From Psychrobacter sp. Cmf 22.2 (lineage in GTDB: Bacteria; Pseudomonadota; Gammaproteobacteria; Pseudomonadales; Moraxellaceae), in the NCBI RefSeq assembly GCF_001921745.1, contig NZ_MRYA01000002.1, positions 124,001-188,000 of the forward strand: a stretch of DNA of 64,000 bases, read 5' to 3'. A program made the translations under genes and the position numbers. The notes under the pieces were generated by a model, which worked only from the letters and a program-made list of their open reading frames with translations, was not told the DNA's origin and searched no databases. Positions 50,936-59,735 of this stretch are shown piece by piece; the first letter of the stretch is position 1; every line of letters begins with the position of its first letter.

Positions 50936-52606
50936 ATGAGCCAACAGTATACCATCGCTGACTATTTGTTTGATCGCATCGCTGAGGCGGGTGCGACTGA
51001 GATATTTGGCGTACCAGGTGATTTTAATTTAACATTTTTAGACAATGTTATTGATTCTGATAAATTACGCTGGGTAGGTAATACCAACGAATTAAATGCA
51101 GGCTATGCTGCTGATGGTTACGCACGTGAGCGTGGGTTTGCAGCTATGGTGACGACTTTTGGTGTGGGCGAGCTGTCCGCGATTAACGCGACTGCAGGCT
51201 CCTTTGCAGAGTATGCGCCAGTCTTGCATGTCGTCGGTGCGCCTAGTACGGCGACCCAAGACTCTAAGCGACGCATCCATCATACGCTTGGTGACGGTGT
51301 GTTTAACCACTTTATCAAGATGGTAGAGCCAGTAACGGTAGCACGCGCGCGCCTTACTGTTGAAAACGCTGCTTCAGAGATTGATAGAGTCATTCGTGTG
51401 ACTCTCAAAAAACACCGCCCAGGCTACTTGCTACTATCACCGGATGTGGCACGTCAGCCTATTTATCCACCTTCTACTAAGCTTGTCGATAGTGCAGAGA
51501 ATATAACCAGCGAAGCTGCATTGGCTGCTTTTAAGAAAGCACTAAAAGCGTTTTTACCGAATAAGACCACCACTTTGATGGCGGATTTGATGGTGCATCG
51601 TTTGGGACTACAAGATCGGCTCAAAGCTTTGATCGCTGATACTGAGATTCCTTATACGACGCTATCATGGGGTAAGACTCTATTGGATGAGCAGAGCGAT
51701 CGCTGGGCAGGCACGTATGCTGGTGTGGCATCTCGTCCAGTAGTGAAAGATGCGGTAGAAAACTGTGAATGTCTCATTAAGATTGGGGTGCAGTATACTG
51801 ATACGACGACTGCAGGCTTTAGCCAAGACATTGACGAAAAAACAGTCGTAGATTTGCATTATGAACGCGCAACCATCAGTGGTCAAAACTTTGCACCCAT
51901 TGCATTAGAAGATGCGCTACAGGCTTTGCATGAGGTTATGACCTCCGGTATCAATATCGTGCCAAAACCCTTTTGTAGAGAAATCAAGCCGCATGAACAA
52001 CATGGCACTGATGAAGAAGCTATCCGTCAAGACGACTTGTGGCATGTCATCGCAGACCATTTGGATCATAACAATCTAGTGTTCGCTGATCAGGGGACTG
52101 CTTATTTTGGTATCAGTGATGTACGTCTGCCGGAGGGTGTGACTTGTTATGGTCAGCCAATGTGGGGCTCGATTGGTTATACCTTGCCAGCGAGCTTAGG
52201 GGCGGCTATTGCATCGCCTGACAAGCGTAGCGTCTTACTCATTGGTGATGGTTCAGCGTTATTGACCATTCAAGAAATAGCCATGATGATTCAAGAGCGT
52301 ATCAATCCTGTCATTGTGCTTGTCAATAATGACGGTTATACGGTTGAACGCGCCATTCATGGTGAAAACCAGCACTATAATGATATTCCTAAGTGTAACT
52401 GGCAATTGATGCCGCAAGCTTTTGGTGCAGATGAACAAAACAGTCTTGTTCTCAAAGCAGAGACGATGGGAGAGTTAAAATCTGCTCTAAAGACAGCTGC
52501 AGCGACGACAGATAAAATGGTATTTTTGGAGGTGGTGACTGACAAGTATGATATCCCGCCGCTGTTGGCCGATATCAGCGCAGCATTTAAGCCAAAGGCA
52601 GACTAA
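50936..52606 (+). CDS. ipdC: Thiamine-diphosphate-dependent 2-keto acid decarboxylase (indolepyruvate/phenylpyruvate/pyruvate type)
   Basis: 556 residues, the length of the pyruvate/indolepyruvate decarboxylase group. The N-terminal IFGVPGDFNLTFLD and GNTNELNAGYAADGYAR carry the activating glutamate; HHTLGDG is the active-site His-His pair region; the ThDP/Mg motif runs from IGDGSALLTIQEIA to VLVNNDGYTVE. It decarboxylates an aromatic or aliphatic 2-oxo acid to an aldehyde; phenylpyruvate or indolepyruvate fits a strain with aromatic amino acid catabolism, but pyruvate cannot be excluded. Start has AAGGATAAGAG upstream. Monocistronic with its own terminator. Confidence 0.85.
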   Translation: MSQQYTIADYLFDRIAEAGATEIFGVPGDFNLTFLDNVIDSDKLRWVGNTNELNAGYAADGYARERGFAAMVTTFGVGELSAINATAGSFAEYAPVLHVVGAPSTATQDSKRRIHHTLGDGVFNHFIKMVEPVTVARARLTVENAASEIDRVIRVTLKKHRPGYLLLSPDVARQPIYPPSTKLVDSAENITSEAALAAFKKALKAFLPNKTTTLMADLMVHRLGLQDRLKALIADTEIPYTTLSWGKTLLDEQSDRWAGTYAGVASRPVVKDAVENCECLIKIGVQYTDTTTAGFSQDIDEKTVVDLHYERATISGQNFAPIALEDALQALHEVMTSGINIVPKPFCREIKPHEQHGTDEEAIRQDDLWHVIADHLDHNNLVFADQGTAYFGISDVRLPEGVTCYGQPMWGSIGYTLPASLGAAIASPDKRSVLLIGDGSALLTIQEIAMMIQERINPVIVLVNNDGYTVERAIHGENQHYNDIPKCNWQLMPQAFGADEQNSLVLKAETMGELKSALKTAAATTDKMVFLEVVTDKYDIPPLLADISAAFKPKAD

Positions 52607-52639
52607 GTAGTTGGATATATTATTTATAGTGTGAGCATT

Positions 52640-52675
52640 AAAAAGCCTCGTTCAAAGTTTGAGCAGGGCTTTTTT
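52640..52675 (+). terminator. Rho-independent terminator after the decarboxylase gene
   Basis: AAAAAGCC...TTCAAA at 52640 pairs imperfectly with TTTGAGCAGGGCTTTTT, giving a stem with a small internal mismatch and a T-run. Confidence 0.75.
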
Positions 52676-52712
52676 ACTTTCTATTAAGCGGTATAACGGT
52701 TTTTTACAATGC

Positions 52713-53510
52713 TTAGAAATGAAATTTAACTAGAGCGCTAGGTACGCTCTGATTCACTCCATCAACACCAAACTTGTTTTTCCAATAGCTGTATTCCATA
52801 CCGACTTCGATGCGATTATCAATACCCAGCATTTCTTGCAAGTTGTATTTGATCTGCGGATTAATATGCAGCTGGTTTGCCTTATCATCGTTATTAAAAG
52901 AATAATCAATATAACCATCAACGACGAAGTTACTCTTCTCCCAACCATAAGTTAAAGTAATCTGTTGATCATCAGCGTCACTAAAACTGTCATCGTTGAA
53001 AGCATGATATAAAGTAGCTGAAGCATACTTCATATCGTCAATTGGTATGTTTAGATCAGCACCAATACCAACTAAGAAATTATCTTGCTCAAAACCATTA
53101 GTATTCGAGCCAAACTCATAAGTACCTGCTAAGTTTACCTGCTTAATAAGACCGTTGCTGTAGTCTGAAATCTTAAACTTTGGAGACAGCTCACCATAAA
53201 TATCTTTAGCGCGAGTACCATTAGCATCGCTTGCACCTTGCAAACGATCAACAAAGAAGAACACACCACCCCAGCTATGAGCAGACGCATGCTCTAAAGT
53301 GACTGTCGTCAGCTCACCATCTTCTGCTAGTTCGTAATCAGTACCATAAAGTGCAGAGATACTTGTATCTGTAAAAAAAGTCTTGGCATGAGTAGAGGTT
53401 AGACTACCCAAAGCACCAATAGTAGCCACCGCTATAAACAATGGTTGTAGATAGTACAGCCAGTTTTTAGCTAAACGGATATGAGTTGTTGCTATTAAGT
53501 TAAAACGCAC
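52713..53510 (-). CDS. Tsx/OmpK-like nucleoside-specific outer-membrane channel
   Basis: 265 residues. GTG start with GGGAG eight bases upstream. A long signal peptide (about residues 1-42) ends with the plausible cleavage STHA-KT. The mature part is a beta-barrel pattern of alternating residues with SISALYGTDY, TLEHASAHSWGGVFFFVDR, GELSPKFKIS, and it ends with a terminal phenylalanine (LVKFHF) as barrel proteins require. Tsx/OmpK-family channels pass nucleosides or similar small solutes. Transcribed leftwards as a single gene behind a TGACCA-TT-TGGTCA palindrome. Confidence 0.82.
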   Translation of the reverse strand: MRFNLIATTHIRLAKNWLYYLQPLFIAVATIGALGSLTSTHAKTFFTDTSISALYGTDYELAEDGELTTVTLEHASAHSWGGVFFFVDRLQGASDANGTRAKDIYGELSPKFKISDYSNGLIKQVNLAGTYEFGSNTNGFEQDNFLVGIGADLNIPIDDMKYASATLYHAFNDDSFSDADDQQITLTYGWEKSNFVVDGYIDYSFNNDDKANQLHINPQIKYNLQEMLGIDNRIEVGMEYSYWKNKFGVDGVNQSVPSALVKFHF

Positions 53511-53638
53511 AGTATTACTCCCTTAAGTACAGTCGTTAATTTCCCTTACAAGCGCAATTATAGGACCATGCAAAGTCCGGTTTTAACACCCTGTCCAAAC
53601 GCGCTGTTATCTCTAAGAAAAATCAATTTTAACATAGT

Positions 53639-53652
53639 TGACCATTTGGTCA
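53639..53652. promoter_or_regulatory. TGACCA-TT-TGGTCA palindrome upstream of OmpK-like gene
   Basis: Perfect 6-bp arms with a two-base spacer, 129 bp before the channel gene. Candidate repressor or activator site. Confidence 0.4.
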
Positions 53653-53714
53653 GGATTTATATTACTACAAAGAAATTACAATTAGTAGCATTAATGAATT
53701 AAATATTAGAAAAC

Positions 53715-53748
53715 AAAAAAGGCTTACAATTACCTGTAAGCCTTTTTT
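53715..53748 (-). terminator. Terminator downstream of the pcaR-type gene
   Basis: A perfect 14-bp stem (AAAAAAGGCTTACA with its complement) and 6-nt loop; T-runs on both strands. It lies 160 bp beyond the regulator stop. Confidence 0.88.
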
Positions 53749-53908
53749 GTTTTAAGGATTATAGCTTCATTTCAATTAAACTTAGAGAGCAGAATGTAAG
53801 CGTATGATTTATTGTGGAATTATGGTTTATTTATCAGCGATAGACCTTGGTTATTCCTCTCGGTTTTAGGTCATTGTGGCAACTGACTCTCTTATTTAAA
53901 CTACTCGT

Positions 53909-54697
53909 TTAAATATAGTAGGTTTGGATTTTTGCAGCACAATCACGTAGTATTGGTAAAAACTGTTCGATTAATACGTCATGAGAGATACGAAGGGCAT
54001 TGGTGCTAATATTAATAGCGCCAATGAGTTCGTTATTTGCTTTATAGACTGGAAGTGCTAGCGATAGCAGACCTGTATCTAGCTCTTGATTTACCACGAC
54101 GTATTGCTGATCTTTAGCTTCTTTTAGCGCCTGACTGAGCTGATTACGATCGGTAATACTGTAGGGCGTATGAGCGCATAGCTCAACGTTATTAATATAA
54201 TCTTTAAGCGGTTCATCAGGAAGACTGGCAAGTATCGCGCGACCCATAGAGGTATAAGCTGCAGGTAGTCTCGTGCCAATCGCGAGAGTAATAGACATCA
54301 AGCGATGTTCAGCCGCAGATCGGGCGATATATACCACTTCATCATCATCCAGTACGGCAAACGAACAAGATTCACCCGTTTTTTCAGTGACGCGTTCTAA
54401 ATAAAACTGAATAATATCGTGATGATGGACGCCGCTTAAATAACTGGCGCCAAGGCTTAGCGTTTTCGGGGTCAAACTAAACTGACGCTTACTTTTATGA
54501 ACGTAACCAAGAGCATGCAAGGTTAATAGATAACGTCGAGCCTTTGCTCGATCTATCTTGGCGCGCTCGGCTACTTCGCTCAACGTCATACTAGAGTGGT
54601 TTTCATCAAAAGTCAGTAATACACTCATCCCTGCCGCAAGCGATGCAACAAAATCTGGACTATCTACAGGTATTTTCTCATCTTGTTCTTTATACAT
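53909..54697 (-). CDS. IclR-family regulator of the PcaR/PcaU group
   Basis: 262 residues from the ATG at 54697; a TTG nine bases upstream would add three. The N-terminal winged helix reads SLAAGMSVLLTFDENHSSMTLSEVAERAKIDRAKARRYLLTLHALGYV. The ligand-binding domain has SCSFAVLDDDEVVYIARS, RLPAAYTSMGRAILASL and the C-terminal LSLALPVYKANNELIGAINIS. This pattern matches PcaR/PcaU/PobR proteins, which activate protocatechuate genes in response to beta-ketoadipate or protocatechuate. Divergent from pcaB with only 34 bp between start codons. Confidence 0.88.
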   Translation of the reverse strand: MYKEQDEKIPVDSPDFVASLAAGMSVLLTFDENHSSMTLSEVAERAKIDRAKARRYLLTLHALGYVHKSKRQFSLTPKTLSLGASYLSGVHHHDIIQFYLERVTEKTGESCSFAVLDDDEVVYIARSAAEHRLMSITLAIGTRLPAAYTSMGRAILASLPDEPLKDYINNVELCAHTPYSITDRNQLSQALKEAKDQQYVVVNQELDTGLLSLALPVYKANNELIGAINISTNALRISHDVLIEQFLPILRDCAAKIQTYYI

Positions 54698-54731
54698 GCT
54701 ATTCAATGATTACCAAAATTAGAGATTCTAA

Positions 54732-56102
54732 ATGAAAATTACTCAATTAATCAATCAGCCTTTTATACATTCTGATATTGCAAAGCGCTTTTCTGATCGT
54801 TTGTTTGTGCAGGCTATGTTGGATTTTGAGCTGGCCATTATAGAGGTCAGAGAATATCATAGCCTTATTCCAGCAGGCATTCTACAGCAAACTAAAGCAG
54901 CGTTAGCGATAGATTTGTTTGATATTGATAAGATTGGGGCGCAAACTTACCTTGGCGGTAATGCGGCTATTCCTTTCATAGCACAAGCCAAAGCCTTATT
55001 ACCTCAAGACATAAAACCGTATTTTCATCAGACCGTTACCAGTCAAGATGTCATTGATACAGCGATGATGATGATGCTTAAGCCAGCTCTACAGCGTATC
55101 AATGATGATTTGCTTAATGTGCTTCAAGCTTGCGCTGTATTGATTGAAACTCACCGTGCCACACCGATGGCAGGTAGGACATTGTTGCAACAAGCACTAC
55201 CAATTACTTTTGGGGTAAAGGCCTCTCAGTGGGCAGCATCACTAATCGCTGTTTTGCCAAATTTAATGCAATTAGAGCAAGCAGGTTTTTATTTACAATG
55301 GGGCGGCCCTGTTGGGGTTGGTAATGAAGAAAATGAACGTCATGAATTGCCTCAGCAAGTGGCGACATTACTCGGACTATCGTTGCCATTACTGCCTTGG
55401 CATACAAATAGGCAACCTATTCATGCGCTTGCTTCTGGGTTGGATGCTTGTGCTGGCGCTATGGAAAATATCGTTGAGGATATAGCCTTAATGTGTCAGT
55501 CTGAATTGGGTGAGTTGGCTGAACCTGCTATTGAAGGAATGGGCGGCTCATCATCGATGCCGCATAAACGTAACCCTGTGTTGTGTGCTTTAATTAAGAC
55601 CGCTACGTTAAGAATGCACGGGCATCTAAGTGTGATTAGCAACACAACCGCTCAGCCTTTTGAGCGTGCGTTGGGCCAGTGGCATGCGAGCTGGATGCCT
55701 TTAATGGAAGGCGTCGCTTTGGTCGCTGGTGCCGCCGATTATCTAAAAACGTTGTTACAAGGAGTACAAGTACACCCCGAGCGCATGGCGGCCAATCTTG
55801 ATTTGAATAGTGATGCGTATCTCATCGAACCTTTAAAACGCCATTTTTTAGACCGTCAAGAGCGAATCTATCCTTTAATAGAACAAGCTAGCCAACAAGC
55901 ACATAGAGAACACAAAGGCTTTGTGCAAACTTTCTTTGAGTTCACAACAGAGTTATTGGTAGATGATAGCGATAATGACACAAATGAGCTTGCAACACTT
56001 CTATCTCCTTTGACTTACTGCGGTGCAGCAGATAGACAATGTCAGCTCACATTACGAGCAATCGAAACAATAGTTTCAAATTCATCCAGAATAAACAAAT
56101 AA
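54732..56102 (+). CDS. pcaB: 3-carboxy-cis,cis-muconate cycloisomerase
   Basis: Lactonises 3-carboxymuconate to 4-carboxymuconolactone after protocatechuate ring cleavage. 456 residues of the fumarase/aspartase superfamily. Hallmarks: FDIDKIGAQTYLGGNAAIPFI, HQTVTSQDVIDTAMMM, AGRTLLQQALPITFG, and the superfamily signature GSSSMPHKRNPV. It is the first gene of the rightward pca block; the next pca genes (pcaL, pcaHG) lie beyond the three TRAP lipoproteins and two extra enzymes. Only a weak RBS (AGAG) precedes the ATG. Confidence 0.94.
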   Translation: MKITQLINQPFIHSDIAKRFSDRLFVQAMLDFELAIIEVREYHSLIPAGILQQTKAALAIDLFDIDKIGAQTYLGGNAAIPFIAQAKALLPQDIKPYFHQTVTSQDVIDTAMMMMLKPALQRINDDLLNVLQACAVLIETHRATPMAGRTLLQQALPITFGVKASQWAASLIAVLPNLMQLEQAGFYLQWGGPVGVGNEENERHELPQQVATLLGLSLPLLPWHTNRQPIHALASGLDACAGAMENIVEDIALMCQSELGELAEPAIEGMGGSSSMPHKRNPVLCALIKTATLRMHGHLSVISNTTAQPFERALGQWHASWMPLMEGVALVAGAADYLKTLLQGVQVHPERMAANLDLNSDAYLIEPLKRHFLDRQERIYPLIEQASQQAHREHKGFVQTFFEFTTELLVDDSDNDTNELATLLSPLTYCGAADRQCQLTLRAIETIVSNSSRINK

Positions 56103-56222
56103 CCACATTGACAGAAGCTTAGAAAAGGGTTACGTTAATTCACTATACGAACAAGAATTCTTATATAGAACAAGTTACGAAAATCTTAGTACATTTATCT
56201 TTGATCATCAAAAAAGGAACTT

Positions 56223-57296
56223 ATGATGAAAAAAACGCTTCCTATTAGTATGGCGTTGACCGCTCTGATGAGTCTTACGGGCTGTTCAACATCGAATGAT
56301 ACTGCTAGCGATGCTACCAATGGCGATACTGCGTCAAGTTCTCAGGAGGCGACCACATTACGCTTTGCTCACTTTTGGCCAGCGACTTCAGCGACGCATA
56401 AAGATGTTTTTGAACCTTGGGCAAAACAGATTGAAGAAGAGTCAAATGGTCGCCTAAAAGTTGAAATCTTTCCTTCTGCAACACTCAGTAAAGCTGACGC
56501 TGCCTACGATGCCGCTGCTAAAGGTACTGTCGATATTGGCTCTCAACTCCAAGGTTATACGAATGGTCGCTTTCCATTGACTCAAATAACAGAGCTTCCT
56601 GGTCTCTCAAATTCAGCCACCCAAATGAACTGTATGCTACAGACCTTATATGATGATGGGGTGATTTCGAGCGAATATGAAGACACGCATTTGCTATTTA
56701 TGATGGGTACTGGTCCTGGAGGTATTCATACAATCGATAAAGAGATTCGCAAACCAGAGGACTTAAAAGGCTTACGTATCCGCCGTCCTTCTGCCATCGC
56801 AGGTGACATTATTGAAGCGGCGGGAGGCACGCCTGTCGGTCTACCAGCCCCTGATCTTTATACTTCGCTGCAACGCGGTGTGTTAGATGGCCTAAGTCTG
56901 CCGTGGGATGCGACTGGTTCATTTAAACTCATTGAGCTTGTAAACACTCATACCAATATGCCTTTTTATAGCTCCGCTATCATGGTGACGATGAATAAAG
57001 ACAAATATGAAAGCTTACCTGATGATCTCAAAAAGGTCATCGATGACAACTCCGGTATGGAGATGGCTGCTATGGCTGGCGAAGTGTTTGATGGTGAGGA
57101 TGCCAAATTTATGGCTGAGGCCAAAGCCAAAGGCGATACCATGATAGATATCCCTGATCCATTAAATGATCCTGCATGGAGCGCACCATTGGAAGCTGGG
57201 ACACAAAAATATCTAAAAGACACTGAGGCCCTTGGTTTGGACGCTCAAGCAGTGTATCAAAAAGCCAAAGAAGCCAGCGCTGCATGTAAAGCCTAG
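56223..57296 (+). CDS. TRAP substrate-binding lipoprotein, tandem copy 1
   Basis: 357 residues. Signal peptide MMKKTLPISMALTALMSLTGC with lipobox LTGC (Cys21). DctP-family core with TLRFAHFWPATSATHKDVFEPWAKQIEEESNGRLKVEIFPSATLSK split by the usual ligand-binding hinge, DLKGLRIRRPS and IPDPLNDPAW. RBS AAGGAAC precedes the first ATG. First of three near-identical neighbours; 120 bp after pcaB. The gene would supply ligand recognition for uptake of an aromatic acid, but no DctQ/DctM is present in the window. Confidence 0.88.
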   Translation: MMKKTLPISMALTALMSLTGCSTSNDTASDATNGDTASSSQEATTLRFAHFWPATSATHKDVFEPWAKQIEEESNGRLKVEIFPSATLSKADAAYDAAAKGTVDIGSQLQGYTNGRFPLTQITELPGLSNSATQMNCMLQTLYDDGVISSEYEDTHLLFMMGTGPGGIHTIDKEIRKPEDLKGLRIRRPSAIAGDIIEAAGGTPVGLPAPDLYTSLQRGVLDGLSLPWDATGSFKLIELVNTHTNMPFYSSAIMVTMNKDKYESLPDDLKKVIDDNSGMEMAAMAGEVFDGEDAKFMAEAKAKGDTMIDIPDPLNDPAWSAPLEAGTQKYLKDTEALGLDAQAVYQKAKEASAACKA

Positions 57297-57350
57297 TTTA
57301 TAAAATCATAATAGACTAATCTTATACAAGAAGTTTGCATGATTTTAATT

Positions 57351-58561
57351 TATCTACAAGGATGTGATAAAGATGTTTTTTAAAATTAAGATGGGCGTCA
57401 TACCTTTATCTTTGCTAATGGCGTTAGGCATGTCAGGTTGCTCTAATCAATCTGAGCAAGGTGTCAATACCGATTCAGGCTCAGCAGATGTAGCGACGCA
57501 GGATGTTACGACGCTGCGTTTTTCACACTTTTGGCCATCTACAGCAGCTTTGCATACCGATGTGTTTGAGCCTTGGGCCAAAAAGATTGAAACAGACTCA
57601 GAGGGTAGGCTAAAAGTTGAGATTTACCCCTCAGCCACTCTAAGTAAACCTGATATTACTTATGACTCGACTGCTAAAGGTACTGTTGATATAGGGGCGC
57701 AAGTTCAGGGCTATATTAGCGGCCGTTTTCCATTGACTGAGATTACTCAGCTACCCGGTCTGTCAAGCTCAGGTGCTCAATTAAGCTGTATGCTACAAAC
57801 CTTGTACAACGATGATGTGATAGCAGATGAGTATGAGGATACCCATCCGCTATTTATGATGGCTTCAGGACCTGGCGTTTTTCATACGATTGATAAACCT
57901 ATTCGTAAACCAGAAGATCTCAAAGGCATGCGTATTCGCCGCCCGTTAGAGATAGCGGCTAATATTATCGAAGCGGCAGGCGGCACACCTGTTGGTATGC
58001 CAGCATCTGATCAATATACTTCCTTGCAACGCGGGGTAATAGATGGGGTGAGCACGCCTTGGGATGCGGCAGGCGCCTTTAAGTTAGCGGAATTGACCAA
58101 CACGCATACGACCATACCCTTATACAGCTCAGCATTATTAGTGACCATGAATAAAGATAAGTATGAGAGCTTGCCTGATGATCTCAAAAAAGTCATCGAT
58201 GACAACTCAGGTATGGAGATGGCAAAGGTTGCTGGCGGCTTATTCGATAGTGAAGATATTAGGGTTAAAGTTGAGTCCAAAGCTCGCGGCGATACGATGA
58301 TAGAGATTCCGGATCCATTAAACGATCCTGCTTGGAGCGGTATACTTAAGACAGAAATTGAAAAATACCTCAATAATGTGGAAGCGCTTGGATTAGACGC
58401 ACAAGGCGTTTACAAAGAGGCTCAAGAAGCGAGCGTTGCTTGTAAGACCTAGCTTGTAAGAGTCAGTTGGCAGAGCCAATTGTTAGAAGGAAGCATTAGA
58501 GCAAGTTATATACGATAATTATGAAAGGTTTTAGCCTATCTACAAGGATGAGATAAGGATG
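57351..58561. repeat. Duplicated leader sequence before TRAP copies 2 and 3
   Basis: The 25-nt segment ending at each start codon (57351-57375 and 58537-58561) is identical at 23 positions, beginning TATCTACAAGGATG. It shows that gene and leader were duplicated together. Confidence 0.65.
57373..58452 (+). CDS. TRAP substrate-binding lipoprotein, tandem copy 2
   Basis: About 359 residues from the ATG at 57373, ten bases after AAGGA; the GTG at 57364 is too close to it. Signal peptide with lipobox MSGC (Cys23), then a DctP-type fold: TLRFSHFWPSTAALHTDVFEPW, EIYPSATLSKPDITYDS, LKGMRIRRPLEIA, IPDPLNDPAWSG. In place of the usual aromatic WQP it has STPWDAAGAFK, as in copy 1 (SLPWDAT), whereas copy 3 and the 7129 protein have WQP, hinting at two ligand types. 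77 bp after copy 1. Confidence 0.88.
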   Translation: MFFKIKMGVIPLSLLMALGMSGCSNQSEQGVNTDSGSADVATQDVTTLRFSHFWPSTAALHTDVFEPWAKKIETDSEGRLKVEIYPSATLSKPDITYDSTAKGTVDIGAQVQGYISGRFPLTEITQLPGLSSSGAQLSCMLQTLYNDDVIADEYEDTHPLFMMASGPGVFHTIDKPIRKPEDLKGMRIRRPLEIAANIIEAAGGTPVGMPASDQYTSLQRGVIDGVSTPWDAAGAFKLAELTNTHTTIPLYSSALLVTMNKDKYESLPDDLKKVIDDNSGMEMAKVAGGLFDSEDIRVKVESKARGDTMIEIPDPLNDPAWSGILKTEIEKYLNNVEALGLDAQGVYKEAQEASVACKT

Positions 58562-59629
58562 TCTATCAAAACTAAAATGAGCGCAATGTCGTTACTTATG
58601 ACGTTAACACTGGGCATATCAGCTTGTTCCCAATCTGGTGACAATGAACAAGCGGCCAGTGTGGAATCTTCAGCAGCGGATACGACAGTTTTAAGGTTTT
58701 CACATTTTTGGCCAGCAACTTCTGCCATGCAGACTGAGGTATTTGAGCCATGGGCTAAAAAGCTCGAGACTGAATCAAATGGGCAGTTAAAAGTTGAAAT
58801 CTATCCTTCTGCGACCTTAAGTAAGCCTGATGTGACCTATGACTCTGCTGCAAAGGGCACTATTGATATCGGCGCACAAGCTCACGGATATACTGCTGGG
58901 CGTTTTCCATTGACTCAAATAGCAGAATTACCGGGCCTGTCTAATTCAGCGGTACAGATGAGCTGTATGCTACAAACTCTGTATGATGATGGCACTATCG
59001 CTAGCGAATACGAAGACACGCATTTGTTGTTTTTAATGGGCGCAGGCCCAGCGGCTCTACATACCGTTGATAAGGCTATTCGCGTGCCAGAAGATATGAA
59101 GGGGATGCGTATACGTCGTCCTTCAGCTATTGCAGGGGACATTATTGAAGCTACTGGTGGCTCTCCTGTTGGTTTGCCTGCTCCTGATATTTATACCTCG
59201 TTACAGCGAGGCGTTATTGATGGGCTAAGCTTTCCTTGGCAGCCCACCGGCGACTTTAGAATCACAGAATTAGCCAATGCTCATACCAATATTCCTTTTT
59301 ACAATTCAGCACTATTAGTGACGATGAATAAGGATAAGTATGAAGCTTTATCTGCCGATCTGCAAAAGATTATCGATGACAATTCAGGACGGGTAATGGC
59401 TGACATCGCAGGAAAGATGACGGATAGAGAAGATGCCAAGTTTATGGAAGAGGCGCGTGCAAAAGGAGATATTATGGTCGATATACCTGACCCACTTAAT
59501 GATCCTGATTGGAGAGGTCCTTTAATAGAGGGCACACAAAAATATCTCAGAGATGTTAGCGCTTTAGGTTTAGATGCGGATGGTGTTTACGAAAAAGTCA
59601 AAGCAGTTAGCGCTGCTTGTAAGGTTTGA
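58559..59629 (+). CDS. TRAP substrate-binding lipoprotein, tandem copy 3
   Basis: 356 residues. Signal peptide with lipobox ISAC (Cys23). DctP core as in its neighbours (LRFSHFWPATSAMQTEVFEPW, MKGMRIRRPSAIAGDIIEATGG, IPDPLNDPDW). The pocket segment SFPWQPTGDFR and the MKGMRIR form bring it closer to the distant paralogue at 7129-8199 than to copy 1. 107 bp after copy 2, with the duplicated leader. The three genes look like one transcription unit with pcaB upstream. Confidence 0.88.
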   Translation: MSIKTKMSAMSLLMTLTLGISACSQSGDNEQAASVESSAADTTVLRFSHFWPATSAMQTEVFEPWAKKLETESNGQLKVEIYPSATLSKPDVTYDSAAKGTIDIGAQAHGYTAGRFPLTQIAELPGLSNSAVQMSCMLQTLYDDGTIASEYEDTHLLFLMGAGPAALHTVDKAIRVPEDMKGMRIRRPSAIAGDIIEATGGSPVGLPAPDIYTSLQRGVIDGLSFPWQPTGDFRITELANAHTNIPFYNSALLVTMNKDKYEALSADLQKIIDDNSGRVMADIAGKMTDREDAKFMEEARAKGDIMVDIPDPLNDPDWRGPLIEGTQKYLRDVSALGLDADGVYEKVKAVSAACKV

Positions 59630-59735
59630 CGGTCATAGTCTTCGTTATTGAACGTCAATATTATAGTTAAAGCATGTCTTTATTTTTTAGTTGATGTAGT
59701 AAAACTCAATCTTAATAATTTTTAAGGGATTAAAA

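Larger units (their letters stand above)
53511..53908. other. Region between OmpK-like gene and pcaR-type regulator
   Basis: 398 bp with no gene. Contains the operator-like palindrome 53639-53652 and the terminator 53715-53748 of the leftward regulator transcript. Confidence 0.6.
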
